Shown: in pieces, positions 7,628 to 16,715 of the stretch
Numbering within the stretch: position 1 is the stretch's first letter
How the letters are laid out: each line of letters begins with the position of its first letter
Origin: Aureispira sp.
GTDB taxonomy: Bacteria > Bacteroidota > Bacteroidia > Chitinophagales > Saprospiraceae
Length of the DNA: 64,000 nucleotides
Direction: 5' to 3'
NCBI GenBank assembly: GCA_024222455.1
Contig: JAAEPD010000225.1
Coordinates: forward strand, 1 to 64,000
The notes under the pieces: model-generated
Database searches by the model: none
Seen by the model: the letters and a program-made list of their open reading frames with translations, nothing else
What the model was told of the DNA's origin: nothing
Translations under genes and position numbers: made by a program

Positions 7628-8458
7628 ATGCAGCTACGTGCAATGACCTACAATATTCTTTTCAAAAGCTCTCGTTTTGATAAGATGCCTAATAAGCAAT
7701 GGCAAAATAGAAGGGAATATGTCATAGAGCGCATAAAGATGCACTATCCTAATATATTAGCTATACAAGAGGGTACAACTACTCAGGTGCAAGAGTTGCA
7801 AGCTGCTTTGCCCAAATATGCTTATTATGGTGTACACAATAAACCTGAGGGAGAGCAAGTAGGCATTTTTTATGAGAAAGCTATTTTTGAGTTAGAAAAT
7901 GCTAATACATTTTGGTTGTCAACTACTCCTAATCAACCTTCTAAATCTTGGGAAAGCGCCAACCCTAGAATATGCAGTTATGTACAACTTTTGCACAAAG
8001 TTTCTCAACAAACTGTTTTTTATTTTAATACTCATTTAGACCATAAAAGTGCTTTGGCTAGAATAGAAGGGATAAAGGTCATCTTATCTAAAATAAAAGA
8101 ATTGCAAACTGCATTTCCTAAAGCCTTTTTTGCCTTTTCTGGAGATCTAAATGCCAACACTAAAACAGCTGTTTATCAAGAATTGTCTAAAGCTAGTTTC
8201 TTACAAGACTGCTTCCATTCAACTTTAGATAAAGCTCAAGAATTGAATTATACTTTTGTGGGGATTGATAAAAAATGGACTTGGACTAAGTTCTTGTTGT
8301 TCTGCTTTTATCCTCGATTTATGCACAAACGCATAGATCATGTATTTGTCTCTAAAAATTGGAAAACACAACGCTATCTTATTGACAATTGGGCCAATGC
8401 TCAAGGATATTATCCTTCTGATCATTTGCCTATAATAGTGGATTTGAAAATGTATTAA
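7628..8458 (+). CDS. Endonuclease/exonuclease/phosphatase family protein
   Basis: 276 aa. The fold markers are all present: MTYNILF at the start, LAIQEG with the metal-binding Glu, NTHLDH, FSGDLNAN and the C-terminal SDHLPIIVDL with the catalytic Asp-His. The family covers metal-dependent phosphodiesterases acting on nucleic acids, phosphoinositides or sphingomyelin, and the substrate cannot be read from sequence. No signal peptide is seen, so it is probably cytoplasmic. It is cotranscribed with the glucosaminidase gene 3 bp upstream. Confidence 0.85.
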   Translation: MQLRAMTYNILFKSSRFDKMPNKQWQNRREYVIERIKMHYPNILAIQEGTTTQVQELQAALPKYAYYGVHNKPEGEQVGIFYEKAIFELENANTFWLSTTPNQPSKSWESANPRICSYVQLLHKVSQQTVFYFNTHLDHKSALARIEGIKVILSKIKELQTAFPKAFFAFSGDLNANTKTAVYQELSKASFLQDCFHSTLDKAQELNYTFVGIDKKWTWTKFLLFCFYPRFMHKRIDHVFVSKNWKTQRYLIDNWANAQGYYPSDHLPIIVDLKMY

Positions 8459-8461
8459 CCC

Positions 8462-9091
8462 TTAAGGCTTTCTCATTATATTTTTCAAGAAAGGGTCATT
8501 AGGAAACATCTCTTCTAAATATTGTTGGACAGCTTTAGCTGCTGCATACTCTCCTACTTTGGTTAACGTATATCCATACTCAAAGAGTATATCTCGATGT
8601 GGGATTTTCTGTTCAAAAAAGGGTTTCCAGTAACTTATGGCTCGCTTATATTGCTGATGTACTTTGCAAGCATAGCCTAATTCAAAATACCAATCTTGAT
8701 AGATTTCATTGGTTAATATTAAAGGCTCATAAATTGCTCTGACCTCCTCATAAGTTGGCAACTCCCCTATTATGATTGGCTCTGCTTGCTGAGGCATATA
8801 ATCATCATACCATCTAGCTGTACTTAATGCCCTTAGTTGCTCAAATTTCGAATCAAACCACTTAGGAGAATAATGATCTTCTAATAGCTTTTTAGCTATA
8901 TCAGCCAAGTAACTCTCGTCATCCTCTTCTGTTGTCTCATAGACAATATAAAGAAGCATTAGTTCTGGATGCACAACTTCTATGGCATCTAGATTAGATG
9001 TTAAGATCTTGAGGCCAATCTCTATATTTTTAGTACCCTCACTTAGTAGCAATTGTGATAAACTTGCCAATTCTGATTTAGATAACGTCAT
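8462..9091 (-). CDS. Hypothetical TPR-like protein
   Basis: 209 aa from the ATG at 9091. It is an acidic, mostly helical protein. The C-terminal part (YQDWYFELGYACKVHQQYKRAISYW...ILFEYGYTLTKVGEYAAAKAVQ) reads as two TPR-like helix pairs. No catalytic motif was found. A longer frame reaches 9136, but that extension overlaps the terminator hairpin of the gene upstream, so 9091 is preferred. It converges on the gene at 8458 with only 3 bp between them. Confidence 0.65.
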   Translation of the reverse strand: MTLSKSELASLSQLLLSEGTKNIEIGLKILTSNLDAIEVVHPELMLLYIVYETTEEDDESYLADIAKKLLEDHYSPKWFDSKFEQLRALSTARWYDDYMPQQAEPIIIGELPTYEEVRAIYEPLILTNEIYQDWYFELGYACKVHQQYKRAISYWKPFFEQKIPHRDILFEYGYTLTKVGEYAAAKAVQQYLEEMFPNDPFLKNIMRKP

Positions 9092-9101
9092 CGTTGAACT
9101 C

Positions 9102-9145
9102 TTTAAAATAAAACTGGGCAGTACTATAAATAGCACTGCCCAGTT
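9102..9145 (-). terminator. Terminator of the large T9SS protein gene
   Basis: An 11-bp perfect stem (9112-9122 with 9135-9145) carries a smaller inner CTAT/ATAG pair. On the minus strand it is followed by TTTTATTTT. It ends transcription of the gene at 9168-13547. Confidence 0.8.
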
Positions 9146-9167
9146 ATCTATAATCTGTATATTCTTA

Positions 9168-12100
9168 TTACTTTAATTTCTCAAATTTCTGAACGATTGT
9201 AGTAGCATCATCTAACTTGATTTTCAGGATATAAGTACCTGCTGCTAACTCATCTGTATTAAGTGTAAACTTATTCAGTTTTTGAGCTAAAGTAGTTTCT
9301 ATAACCTTACGCCCCAAAACATCCATTACCTCTAAAGTAGCTTGCTCTTTCAACAACTCCGGGAATTCGATAGTTACATCATTGAACGTAGGATTAGGAT
9401 AAATTACAATCTCTCCACTTACTCGATCAAAAGTTAGAGTTTTCACCTCACTGAATGTTTCATCTCCTGAAATTTCCACTGCTCTTAGACGGTAATAATT
9501 GATACCTGGCAATGGTGACTCATCTATCCAACCATAGTTAGTTGTTGTCAAGTTTCCTAAGGCTTTCTCTGTAGTTAACAACTCAAAGTCGATACCATTA
9601 GAGCTTCTTTCTAGATGGTATAATGTACCTAGTTCTTCACTTTCTACAGCCCAACTCAAATGCGCCTCTTTTTCTACTTTTTGAGCATCAAAAGATACTA
9701 GTTTGATTGGTAAAGAACCTCCATTCCAATTCACATCACCTAAAGTAAATGGACTAAATGAAGTTACCCAATCTGAAGTTAATGCTCCATTAGCAACAGT
9801 ACTACCTCCTGCCACAACAGGTGCATTACCTTCTCTATTCCAAACAATAGACTCATAGTGTGCTACACGCAAATCATTAACCACAACTACATAACTGAAA
9901 GGTGTCCAGTGTAAAGTAACTTTAGCATGCTCTCCTAAATTGCCCAAATCATCTAATGTCCAATATTCTTTTTGGCTTACATGATTTAGCTCTGCGGTAT
10001 TTACGTTAACAATATCAACATATGGATTGTGGAAATATTCTGCTTCAAAGAATTCACCTAAAAACATACGTGTTTCTATTTCCATTGTTCCTAAATGTCC
10101 TAATTTCCCTGTAGGGAAGGCAAATGTAGTAACAGCACTATTACTTGTTTCTTTGACAACAGGTCCACTAATATGACTATTATCAGAAGCATTAGAAGCT
10201 GTAGCATCTACATCAAAAAGGACTTTTTGGGTAGCTGTAGTTTGGACTATTCCATTTTGGAAATCCATATCATCATCCACAGTTATTTGAGTACAACCTA
10301 CAACCAACTCTCCACCAGATTTACTTACATCAATACTACCAAAGTCTTCTACACCACCACCATCGGCAGTTGTAATTGTTTGAGTACCATTACCTGCAAA
10401 AGTAACATGACTATTGCCTTGTGTAAATGCATTTCTATCTGCTTGGTTTTCCCAATTGCCATGTAATATAAAATGGCCATCAGTAGTAGCTCCATCCAAA
10501 TCTAAGTTAGCAGCTCCATTTTCTATTAATAAATTACCATTAGCTTCTAAGGTATCATCAGCATTTACTAAATGTACTCGCTCATCATTAATAGTCAAAT
10601 CATTACAAACTGCAATATTATTATAAGGAGCAGCATTAATAGAGGTTCTATCCACTACACAATTGTTAGAGCTGTTTGCAGCATCTACTGTTACATTTAC
10701 AGTAGCATCTGGTACTTGTAAGTTTTCCCAGTTATGGCAATTGAACCAATCGGTATCTGTAGCTCCTGTCCAAACTCCTTCAGAGGTAGTTCCTGTAATC
10801 GTAAATATATCAGTACAAACAGTAGATGGTATATCATTCCCACCTGTTCCTGTTCCTGTATTCCAATTAGCAAAATTGGTAATATTGCCTAATAGGCCAA
10901 TTTTAGATCCTGTTTTGATTCCATTATAATAAGCAAAAGACAAACCAGTACTTGTACGTCCCTGTATATTAAAACATTCAATTTGTGGCGGGATGCGAGA
11001 ACGACGACGGTTATCTCCAGAAGGAATACTTGTCAAATCGTCTGTAATATCATACCAAGTTGCACCATCTTGAATTCCGCCCAATACATTACCAGCAAAA
11101 GTTTGGTGAGAACCATGACTAGTCCAAGTCCCTTGCATTAGGAATACTGCATCAGGTCTAGTTGTACTGAAGTTAGTAGTTCCACCACCACCTGCTTGTG
11201 TTCCTGTAAAATCGGGAGAGGCAGCACCATTTACTTCAAACACAGTTATATTACCACTAGTAGGCAGTTCTAAACAAATAACAGATCCTGCTGCTAAAGC
11301 TCCTCCACCTGTGTATGTAATAAGGTAAGAAGCTAAATTTCCATCTGCACTCCCATTACAAGAATACCAACGATCTGTACGTACATTAGCTGGCGCAAAC
11401 ATTTCATAAACCATATTGGCTAGATAAAACTGCGTTCCTGGTTCTAAAGGCACCATAGTAACTAAAGAGATTCGATCTACAGCAGATCCTACATTATTAT
11501 CAAAACCAGTAATTACTAAATCACCAACTGCCAAGATAGGTCCTAAAACTGCATTTACCTCTACTCCCGAACTCCACTCTGTGCCTTTTCTTACAAAAAT
11601 TTCAAAATAATAGGTGACTCCAGCACTTAAGCCTGATACATTTACAGATGTTCCCGAACCTTTGTAAACTACTTGATCAGGCGCAGCATATGTAGAATTA
11701 GCGGTATAAGCAGATCCATCACCTGTAGGTGTAAATCCTATTCCTGCAGTTTCATTCACAACCACTAAAACCTCATCAAAACAACCTGCTGCTATATTTG
11801 TCCAAAAAGCTTGGATAGAAGAAGGTGAGCTTCCACTAGCAGCAGCTCCTGTTACATCATCTAATGTTGCAGTTGCAGAGCGTTGTGTCCCAGAAGACCA
11901 CAAGGTGTTTGTATTCCAAGTATAAGTATAAGCTTTGAAAGTATAAGATACCCCAGGAGTTAGGCCTGTAATCGTGGCAGAGGTTCCATTCCCGTTGTAT
12001 AAGACCTTGCCTTTAGCAGCAGAGCCCCAAGCATCAGTAGCTGCAGAAAAATCTGCATTTGCAGCAGCTAGAGCACTCTCATCATCACTTCCTCCTGGTC

Positions 12101-13547
12101 CCGTAGGTGCCGCTGCTTCACGACCTAAAATAACAATACCATCATGTATTCCTACAGGAGTAGTCCATGATAAGGTAGCAGTACTTCCAGTAGTACATTC
12201 AATAGTTAAGCTAGTTACATTATTAGGAATAACATCATCATCTGTTATTGTCAATGTATTGGTTGCAGTAGCTAAGGTAACACTTGTTGAAGTAGTTTCC
12301 GCTAATGTAAAATCAACTGTTTCATCATCAATATCAAAATCTTGATTTAAGGTAACAGATACATTTTGTGTTCCATCTGCATTGAAGGTAAGTGATGTTG
12401 TATTAATCGTATAATCTCCTCCTTCGGCTGTTAAGTTTGTTGGTGTGACACTCATTGTAACAGGAAAAGTAACACCATTAGTCAATGTTACTGGAATTAA
12501 AACTGTATTCCCTTCATTGTCTGTACTGGTAGTATTATCAAAACCTATAGTTGGATTAACATCTGTAATTGTTAATGTATTGGTTGCAGTACCTATTGTA
12601 ACACCTGTTAAAGTAGTTTCTGCTAACGTAAAATCAACTATTTCATCATCACTATCAACATCACTATTTAAAGTCACAGATACATTCTGTGTTCCATCTG
12701 CATTGAAGGTAAGTGATGTTGTATTGAGTGTATAGTCTCCTCCTTCAGCGGTTATGTTAGTTGGAGTAACACTAAGTGTAACAGGAAAACTAGCTCCATT
12801 GGCCAATGTTACTGGGATTAAAACTGTGTTTCCCTCATTGTCTCCACTAGTGGTATTATCAAAACCTACGGTAGGACCTGTTACAATTGAACTTAATCTA
12901 ATATTATCTATAGCTACATCTTCATCTCCAGAGGTTAGTCCTTCAAAACGTATTCTAATGTCAATTAAGCCTCCTGTTCCAGCTATACTCCCCATGAAGT
13001 CTTGAAATACATCAGTTAGAGCAGGGCCATCTCCAGTTCCATCATTATCCGTATCCAAAGCTGGTTCTCCATTAAAACAGCTTGTTCCACAATCTGACTC
13101 AAATCGTAAAAGAGTTGTAAACGTTCCTGAATTATCAATATCATATTCAATAAACACTGCATCAGCATCATCCCAGTCTTGGTTTCCACCGTCATCATCT
13201 TCGGCTAAGGCAATCGTTAGTTCCAAGCCTGTTTTTCCTGCTATATTAACATCATCTATCAAAAGACTTTTGGGAGATGAACCAGTTGGTCCACAAGGCC
13301 CCCCATCTATATCCTGTGCAGCAAAAAAGAAAGAACCTTGAGGTGCATTATATACAACTCCTGTTGCTAAATTGCTCCCATCTGAGCGCGTAAAATAATC
13401 TTCAGAACCATCTGTACATTCTAGATGGCTTGTTGTGTATCCTCCTGCTGCTTCAAAATCAAGAGTATAGAAGACTTGAGCATTACTAAAGGAGTAAGTT
13501 CCCATCAGTATAGTCAAAAATAGTAATATGTGTAATTGTTTCTTCAT
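9168..13547 (-). CDS. Large T9SS-exported multidomain surface protein
   Basis: 1459 aa from the ATG at 13547, which gives a clean signal peptide (MKKQLHILLFLTILMGTYSFSNAQ). After an N-terminal beta-rich region come two nearly identical Calx-beta-like repeats (EGNTVLIPVTL, GGDYT, FNADGTQNVSVTL), two fibronectin-III-like modules (ending near YTFKAYTYTWN and YYFEIFVRKG), a long region resembling a lamin-tail-like domain, a beta-rich stretch, and a pre-terminal module. It ends in a T9SS type A sorting domain (VIYPNPTFNDVTIEF, VLGRKV, GTYILKI, QKFEKLK). It should cross the outer membrane by type IX secretion and become surface-attached or released. Adhesion is a plausible role. It is monocistronic, with its own terminator. 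Confidence 0.88.
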   Translation of the reverse strand: MKKQLHILLFLTILMGTYSFSNAQVFYTLDFEAAGGYTTSHLECTDGSEDYFTRSDGSNLATGVVYNAPQGSFFFAAQDIDGGPCGPTGSSPKSLLIDDVNIAGKTGLELTIALAEDDDGGNQDWDDADAVFIEYDIDNSGTFTTLLRFESDCGTSCFNGEPALDTDNDGTGDGPALTDVFQDFMGSIAGTGGLIDIRIRFEGLTSGDEDVAIDNIRLSSIVTGPTVGFDNTTSGDNEGNTVLIPVTLANGASFPVTLSVTPTNITAEGGDYTLNTTSLTFNADGTQNVSVTLNSDVDSDDEIVDFTLAETTLTGVTIGTATNTLTITDVNPTIGFDNTTSTDNEGNTVLIPVTLTNGVTFPVTMSVTPTNLTAEGGDYTINTTSLTFNADGTQNVSVTLNQDFDIDDETVDFTLAETTSTSVTLATATNTLTITDDDVIPNNVTSLTIECTTGSTATLSWTTPVGIHDGIVILGREAAAPTGPGGSDDESALAAANADFSAATDAWGSAAKGKVLYNGNGTSATITGLTPGVSYTFKAYTYTWNTNTLWSSGTQRSATATLDDVTGAAASGSSPSSIQAFWTNIAAGCFDEVLVVVNETAGIGFTPTGDGSAYTANSTYAAPDQVVYKGSGTSVNVSGLSAGVTYYFEIFVRKGTEWSSGVEVNAVLGPILAVGDLVITGFDNNVGSAVDRISLVTMVPLEPGTQFYLANMVYEMFAPANVRTDRWYSCNGSADGNLASYLITYTGGGALAAGSVICLELPTSGNITVFEVNGAASPDFTGTQAGGGGTTNFSTTRPDAVFLMQGTWTSHGSHQTFAGNVLGGIQDGATWYDITDDLTSIPSGDNRRRSRIPPQIECFNIQGRTSTGLSFAYYNGIKTGSKIGLLGNITNFANWNTGTGTGGNDIPSTVCTDIFTITGTTSEGVWTGATDTDWFNCHNWENLQVPDATVNVTVDAANSSNNCVVDRTSINAAPYNNIAVCNDLTINDERVHLVNADDTLEANGNLLIENGAANLDLDGATTDGHFILHGNWENQADRNAFTQGNSHVTFAGNGTQTITTADGGGVEDFGSIDVSKSGGELVVGCTQITVDDDMDFQNGIVQTTATQKVLFDVDATASNASDNSHISGPVVKETSNSAVTTFAFPTGKLGHLGTMEIETRMFLGEFFEAEYFHNPYVDIVNVNTAELNHVSQKEYWTLDDLGNLGEHAKVTLHWTPFSYVVVVNDLRVAHYESIVWNREGNAPVVAGGSTVANGALTSDWVTSFSPFTLGDVNWNGGSLPIKLVSFDAQKVEKEAHLSWAVESEELGTLYHLERSSNGIDFELLTTEKALGNLTTTNYGWIDESPLPGINYYRLRAVEISGDETFSEVKTLTFDRVSGEIVIYPNPTFNDVTIEFPELLKEQATLEVMDVLGRKVIETTLAQKLNKFTLNTDELAAGTYILKIKLDDATTIVQKFEKLK
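12241..12875 (-). repeat. Tandem direct repeat encoding Calx-beta-like domains
   Basis: Two 314-bp units, 12241-12554 and 12562-12875, lie at an offset of 321 bp and stay in frame. The DNA is very similar over the whole unit, including silent positions, so the duplication or a gene-conversion event is recent relative to the rest of the gene. Confidence 0.85.
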
Positions 13548-13601
13548 AAGACGGTTTATTTTGTATAATAAGTTAAATCTATTATTAAGGGGGCATCCCA
13601 G

Positions 13602-13609
13602 TAAAGATA
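13602..13609 (-). promoter_or_regulatory. Possible -7 box of the large T9SS protein gene
   Basis: On the minus strand it reads TATCTTTA, one base off TAnnTTTG, 55 bp upstream of the chosen ATG. No good -33 box was seen. Confidence 0.35.
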
Positions 13610-13694
13610 CAAATAATACTAAGTTAAACCTACACGACCACATATATTATTGCCAATAATATGTAAAGCTCCTAATTCAATAGTTATCAAAGTG

Positions 13695-14258
13695 TTAGAC
13701 CTCCTCATTACTATTCAGTAAAGCATAGCGAATATGGTCTTGCCATTGCCCATTAATTTTGAGTAATTTTTGAGCAATTCCTTCCTTATGAAAGCCCAGT
13801 TTTTCGACTACTCGAATAGAAGCTTTATTGTGAGGCATAATGTTGGCCTCAATTCTGTGCAGCTTTAATGTTTCGAAAGCATATTGATTTCCAGTGTTTA
13901 AGGATTCAGTGGCAATACCTTGTCCATTAAATCGCTCATCAATCTTATATCCAAGATTGCAGTATTGGGCAACACCTCTTTGGATATTAGAATAAGTAAT
14001 GTTGCCTAGTATATTTTTTAACTGCTTGTCAGATTGATGAAAGATGTACAAGCGAAGCACAATACCATGTTGGGTCAAAATCGCTTGCTTTCTCAAAAAA
14101 TCTTGGATAAATTCTAATTGAAAGAAATAGTCTGAATAGGCAGGCCCCCATGGTTTAAAAAAACTCTCGTTTCTCCATCTAAAATCTTGCAATGCTTCCG
14201 CATGGTCTTCATTGATAGTAGAAAGTATAAATCGAGGTGTTTGAATGGTAACAATCAT
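13695..14258 (-). CDS. GNAT acetyltransferase (RimJ/RimL type)
   Basis: 187 aa. A GNAT fold of the RimJ/RimL subfamily: PRFILSTINEDHAEAL at the N-terminus, the acetyl-CoA-binding strand and loop (NLGYKIDERFNGQGIATESL) and the terminal HNKASIRVVEKLGFHKEG. Enzymes of this subfamily acetylate N-terminal amines of ribosomal proteins or small amines, and the target is unknown. It follows the cytochrome c gene by 3 bp on the minus strand and is probably cotranscribed, with no obvious functional link. Confidence 0.85.
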   Translation of the reverse strand: MIVTIQTPRFILSTINEDHAEALQDFRWRNESFFKPWGPAYSDYFFQLEFIQDFLRKQAILTQHGIVLRLYIFHQSDKQLKNILGNITYSNIQRGVAQYCNLGYKIDERFNGQGIATESLNTGNQYAFETLKLHRIEANIMPHNKASIRVVEKLGFHKEGIAQKLLKINGQWQDHIRYALLNSNEEV

Positions 14259-14261
14259 AGA

Positions 14262-14576
14262 TTACTCCTCTTTTAGCTTAAATGTATAGTCTACCACTGC
14301 TTTTATTTCGTCCTGACTCAATATTCCTCTAAAAGAAGGCATTACTCCTTTCCCATTACTTAAGATTTCGATACGCTCTTCTGCAGTGAAGGTTGATTGT
14401 GTTAGATCTTGTGCTCCATTTAGGCCTAATTTGCCATCTTGACCATGACAAGCGACACATTGCATACGAAAAATCTCGTAGCCTGAAATTTCTTTTGGAG
14501 AATTGCTATTAGAGTTATTGCCACTACAGGCAGATAAAAGAAGGAGAATTGTCGAGAAAACAGCTACTTTAAACAT
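14262..14576 (-). CDS. Small lipoprotein cytochrome c
   Basis: 104 aa. The signal peptide ends in a lipobox (LLSAC17), so the protein should be a lipid-anchored periplasmic cytochrome. A single haem c site CVACH (Cys40, Cys43, His44) is followed by the usual GVMPSF segment with the axial methionine. The size and plan match class I cytochromes that shuttle electrons in respiratory chains. It is the first gene of a two-gene unit with the GNAT gene. Confidence 0.87.
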   Translation of the reverse strand: MFKVAVFSTILLLLSACSGNNSNSNSPKEISGYEIFRMQCVACHGQDGKLGLNGAQDLTQSTFTAEERIEILSNGKGVMPSFRGILSQDEIKAVVDYTFKLKEE

Positions 14577-14697
14577 AATTTTTTTGAGCTTTGGAACTTA
14601 TGAATAGTGTTTTAAAATTAGTATTATTACAATAAAGGTCTAAACCTTTTGATAAAAATCATCCTTATTTATAAATAATCTAAAATCATAGCATCTT

Positions 14698-15705
14698 ATG
14701 GAGTTTGTTATTGGTATAGTAGTCGCTCTACTCCTTTTTCTTTTTATGTCGTTTAGGATCGTAAAAGAGAAATCTGCAGGGGTTGTTGAGCGTTTTGGTA
14801 AATTTCAACGAATATTACAACCTGGTTTTCATATTTTGATTCCTTTATTGGACAAAATGGCTGGGAAGGTTAACTTGAAAGTACAACAGTTGGATGTACA
14901 TATCGAGACTAAAACACGTGATAATGTATTTGTAAAATTGCAGGCATCTGTTCATGTTAAAATCATGAAGGTAAAAGTTAGAGAGGCTTTCTATGAACTA
15001 GATGATCCTTATGGACAAATTTCTTCCTACATATTTGATGTAGTTCGTGCAGAGGTTCCTAAATTAGATTTAGATGATGTATTTGCTCGTAAAGATGATA
15101 TTGCAACTGCTGTAAAAGCAGAATTAGCAGAACATATGGATAAATATGGTTATAGTATCATACAAACGCTGATCACAGATATTGACCCCGATTCTGTAGT
15201 AAAAGATTCTATGAATAGAATTAATGCTGCTCGTCGCAATAAAGAAGCCTTATCTGAAGATGCGGAAGGACGTAAAATTGCAAAAATAAAAGATGCTGAG
15301 GCTGAAAAAGAAAGTAAACGTATGCAAGGTGAAGGTATTGCTGAGCAACGTTTGGCAATAATTAAAGGTTTTGCAGACTCGGTAGAAGATTTCAGTAATA
15401 CCCTCAGTGATGTTTCTCCTATTGAGATTATGCAGTTTGTATTGCTGACTCAACATTATGATACCATTAGAGATGTTGGAGAGAAGAATAGTACACTTTT
15501 GGTCCCTTATTCTCCAGGTACTTTACAGAACCTACAACAACAACTGTTGGAGGGTAATTTTATGGCCGATGAAATCAATAAGATCAGCGCAGATAGAATA
15601 AAGGAAGGAACAAAGAGTAAAATCCCTCTAACTCCAGAACAAAAATTTCAACTAAAAGAAAGACGAATCTTAGATATTGATAATGATATCGATACTGGAT
15701 TGTAA
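14698..15705 (+). CDS. SPFH/band 7 (stomatin-like) membrane protein
   Basis: 335 aa. One N-terminal membrane segment (2-18) precedes an SPFH domain: VVERFGKFQRILQPGFHILIP, KVNLKVQQLDVHIETKTRDN, and the DDVFARKDDIATAVKAEL helix. A charged coiled coil follows (about 180-225, rich in EAE/KES). Proteins of this family form large membrane-domain scaffolds, often near proteases. No NfeD partner lies beside it. It stands alone, with a strong terminator 6 bp after the stop. Confidence 0.87.
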   Translation: MEFVIGIVVALLLFLFMSFRIVKEKSAGVVERFGKFQRILQPGFHILIPLLDKMAGKVNLKVQQLDVHIETKTRDNVFVKLQASVHVKIMKVKVREAFYELDDPYGQISSYIFDVVRAEVPKLDLDDVFARKDDIATAVKAELAEHMDKYGYSIIQTLITDIDPDSVVKDSMNRINAARRNKEALSEDAEGRKIAKIKDAEAEKESKRMQGEGIAEQRLAIIKGFADSVEDFSNTLSDVSPIEIMQFVLLTQHYDTIRDVGEKNSTLLVPYSPGTLQNLQQQLLEGNFMADEINKISADRIKEGTKSKIPLTPEQKFQLKERRILDIDNDIDTGL

Positions 15706-15710
15706 AAAGA

Positions 15711-15747
15711 AAGGCCAAATCACTAACAATGATTTGGCCTTTTTTTA
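15711..15747 (+). terminator. Terminator of the SPFH gene
   Basis: AAGGCCAAATCA (15711-15722) pairs with TGATTTGGCCTT (15730-15741) and is followed by a T-run. It can also serve the convergent gene at 15758. Confidence 0.88.
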
Positions 15748-15757
15748 CTAGGTTGGA

Positions 15758-16201
15758 TTAGAACCAACCAGCTCCTAATGCTCTAAATGGCCATGGGATT
15801 CCTGCCAAAATTAAAAGCAATCCGATTAGGTATGTGCTAAATATCATACGAAATCGTCGAGGAGTTTCAATGATTTTTTTAGCCTTACTAAAACCTACTG
15901 TAATAACAACTATAGCCAATATCATCATAATAGAATGTTCCATTGTGAAAAAACGAATTAAATCGTTCCCCATAGTTGCTCCACTAAATTGTACTTTTCC
16001 TCCAAGATTTAAAAAATAAGCAACAAAACCGATTAGCATTTGTATATGACAAAAGATCAATGCAAACAAGTGCTTTTTCTTATCAGAAGGGGTATATGGT
16101 TGACGTTTTTGCCATCCATTATAGGCATTAGCTATAGCTAACAAAAGTAATGCTAGAACAACCCATCTTAGGCCTGAGTGCGCATGTTTAATAGCGTTCA
16201 T
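15758..16201 (-). CDS. Four-helix membrane protein, cytochrome b-like
   Basis: 147 aa with four hydrophobic segments. Histidines occur near or inside them (KHAHSGLRW, FCHIQMLIG, TMEHSIMM), a pattern of small four-helix haem b proteins that are common in Bacteroidota and usually annotated as cytochrome B. Haem binding is inferred only from those histidines. It converges on the SPFH gene and stands alone. A minus-strand TATTTTTG lies at 16270-16277, 69 bp upstream of the start. Confidence 0.6.
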   Translation of the reverse strand: MNAIKHAHSGLRWVVLALLLLAIANAYNGWQKRQPYTPSDKKKHLFALIFCHIQMLIGFVAYFLNLGGKVQFSGATMGNDLIRFFTMEHSIMMILAIVVITVGFSKAKKIIETPRRFRMIFSTYLIGLLLILAGIPWPFRALGAGWF

Positions 16202-16715
16202 AATATTTCTCTATATTTTATATGAAAATCAGTAGTTTACTGAACTGTTATAGTATAAATGTCCTTTCGCAAAAATAGAATATTTTTTTCAACTTCCTAA
16301 CCTCCTCCTGCTATTTTTGATTCTAGAATTAATCGGTAAAATAATCTTAAAGCTCACTACACAACTAGTTTTACTAGTCTCTCCCCCTTTACTTTTTCAA
16401 TTCAAGCATTTAATAATACATCTAATTCAGATTGAATATTTTTGTTTCAAACTAGACTAAACCAAAATCCTTCCCCCATTTAATAGCAAAAACAGAAACC
16501 TCTACTAATTATTTTTGTTTCAAAAGTCTCTATTTATCGTGTCTACAGCTTTTTTAACTCATTTTATTTTAAAAAAGTGTTCAAAAAATTCTTTCTATTA
16601 AAACATTTTGTTTTAAATTTGCGTTAGAAGTTACGAACAATATGTTTCAAATAAGATCACAACCATTTAGTCAAAACAAATAGATTGACCAATCATTTTC
16701 AAAAAATAAGTAGTT
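16202..16715. other. 514-bp intergenic region
   Basis: Very AT-rich DNA between divergent genes. It holds a possible minus-strand -7 box (16270-16277) and a plus-strand -7 box (16614-16621). No ORF, repeat or strong hairpin was seen in between. Confidence 0.6.
16614..16621 (+). promoter_or_regulatory. -7 box of the third glucosaminidase gene
   Basis: TAAATTTG matches TAnnTTTG and lies 94 bp before the ATG at 16716. The intervening leader has no ORF. Confidence 0.45.

Noticed and set aside
13548-13643. 32-codon N-terminal extension of the large T9SS protein
   Set aside because: It would place the signal peptide inside the protein and cover a likely promoter; the ATG at 13547 is preferred.
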